Translations under genes and position numbers: made by a program
DNA from: CAYGTS01 sp964352905
GTDB taxonomy: Bacteria; Pseudomonadota; Gammaproteobacteria; JAHCLG01
Direction of reading: 5' to 3'
Length of the DNA: 5,993 nt
NCBI GenBank assembly: GCA_964352905.1
Contig: CAYGTS010000146.1
Location: 1-5,993, forward strand
Shown: piece by piece, positions 5,829-5,993 of the stretch
Position numbering within the stretch: the stretch's first letter is position 1
Layout: every line of letters begins with the position of its first letter
The notes under the pieces: generated by a model
Told to the model about the DNA's origin: nothing
The model's input: only the letters and a program-made list of their open reading frames with translations
Database searches by the model: none

Positions 5829-5993
5829 GCTGTAGTCTGAGCTGAGCACAACAGGATTTTGCTTACCCGTCGTTGCGAGGAGCGAAGCGACGTGGCAACC
5901 CAGGGGCGAGAGCCACTGAATTAGAGGTTAAGGGGATGTCCAGCAATTCCCGGTGTAGCGAGGAACAGCCATATTTGGGCAATCTCACATTAA
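5829..5993. other. Non-coding region after fabF, repeat-rich
   Basis: There is no credible gene in these 165 bases. No canonical intrinsic terminator is visible: the stretch from 5830 to 5860 has only short pairings (CTGT with ACAG, and AGCA with TGCT). The REP-like hairpin may serve as the transcript end. The repeat seems to extend to at least 5980: GCGAGGA recurs at 5875-5881 and 5958-5964, and CCATATTTGGGC (5969-5980) is the inverted copy of 41-52. Confidence 0.6.
5868..5892. repeat. REP-like palindromic repeat core
   Basis: CGTCGTTGCG (5868-5877) and CGAAGCGACG (5883-5892) form an imperfect hairpin with one G-U pair, one mismatch and an AGGAG loop. The sequence, continuing as TGGCAACCCAGG to 5904, resembles the widely dispersed bacterial repeat of the type GTCATTGCGAGGAGCGAAGC, known from many gammaproteobacteria and some alphaproteobacteria. 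It begins 40 nt after the fabF stop. Such elements are usually non-coding and repeated across the genome; they can stabilise 3' ends or be targets of transposase-like proteins. Its copy number cannot be judged from this window. Confidence 0.7.

Noticed and set aside
5830..5860. Terminator just after fabF
   Set aside because: Only 4-bp pairings with large or mismatched loops are possible, and there is no run of T beyond four.
1..5993. CRISPR array, tRNA or rRNA genes, toxin-antitoxin or defence genes
   Set aside because: No regularly spaced repeats, no structural RNA signatures, and no space left between the housekeeping genes for such systems.

Overview
The window is a compact, AT-rich gammaproteobacterial fatty-acid synthesis locus. 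All genes are on the + strand, in the order rpmF - plsX - fabH - fabD - fabG - acpP - fabF. This is the classical Escherichia coli gene order. The protein sequences are clearly gammaproteobacterial. The AT-rich codon use and the REP-like repeat after fabF would fit a Legionellales/Coxiella-like relative, but that placement is an inference and not a marker-based identification.

Layout. Positions 1-115 hold no complete gene: there is an open-frame tail that could be the end of an upstream gene, a possible weak promoter, and a short sequence shared in inverted orientation with the right end of the window. From 116 to 4021, rpmF, plsX, fabH, fabD and fabG are packed with gaps of 6, 2 and 17 nt and one 7-nt overlap, so they are almost certainly cotranscribed. 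A 127-nt gap before acpP contains a perfect TATAAT box about 25 nt upstream of the start codon, suggesting an extra promoter for this highly expressed gene, and an inverted repeat. A 180-nt gap before fabF contains two strong stem-loops. The second is a textbook intrinsic terminator whose T-tract touches the fabF ribosome-binding site. After fabF, 165 nt of non-coding sequence carries a palindromic REP-like repeat.

How the genes work together. FabD loads malonate from malonyl-CoA onto AcpP. FabH condenses acetyl-CoA with malonyl-ACP to start a chain, FabG reduces the 3-ketoacyl-ACP, and FabF elongates. PlsX diverts finished acyl-ACP to acyl-phosphate for phospholipid synthesis. The dehydratase and enoyl reductase steps (FabA/FabZ, FabI/FabV) are not encoded here. 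RpmF (ribosomal protein L32) ties the cluster to growth rate. All catalytic residues expected for each enzyme are present, and no gene is broken.

I found no new multi-gene system. The points most worth a second look are regulatory and structural: the terminator directly before fabF, the acpP 3' stem-loop, and the repeat fragments at both window edges.
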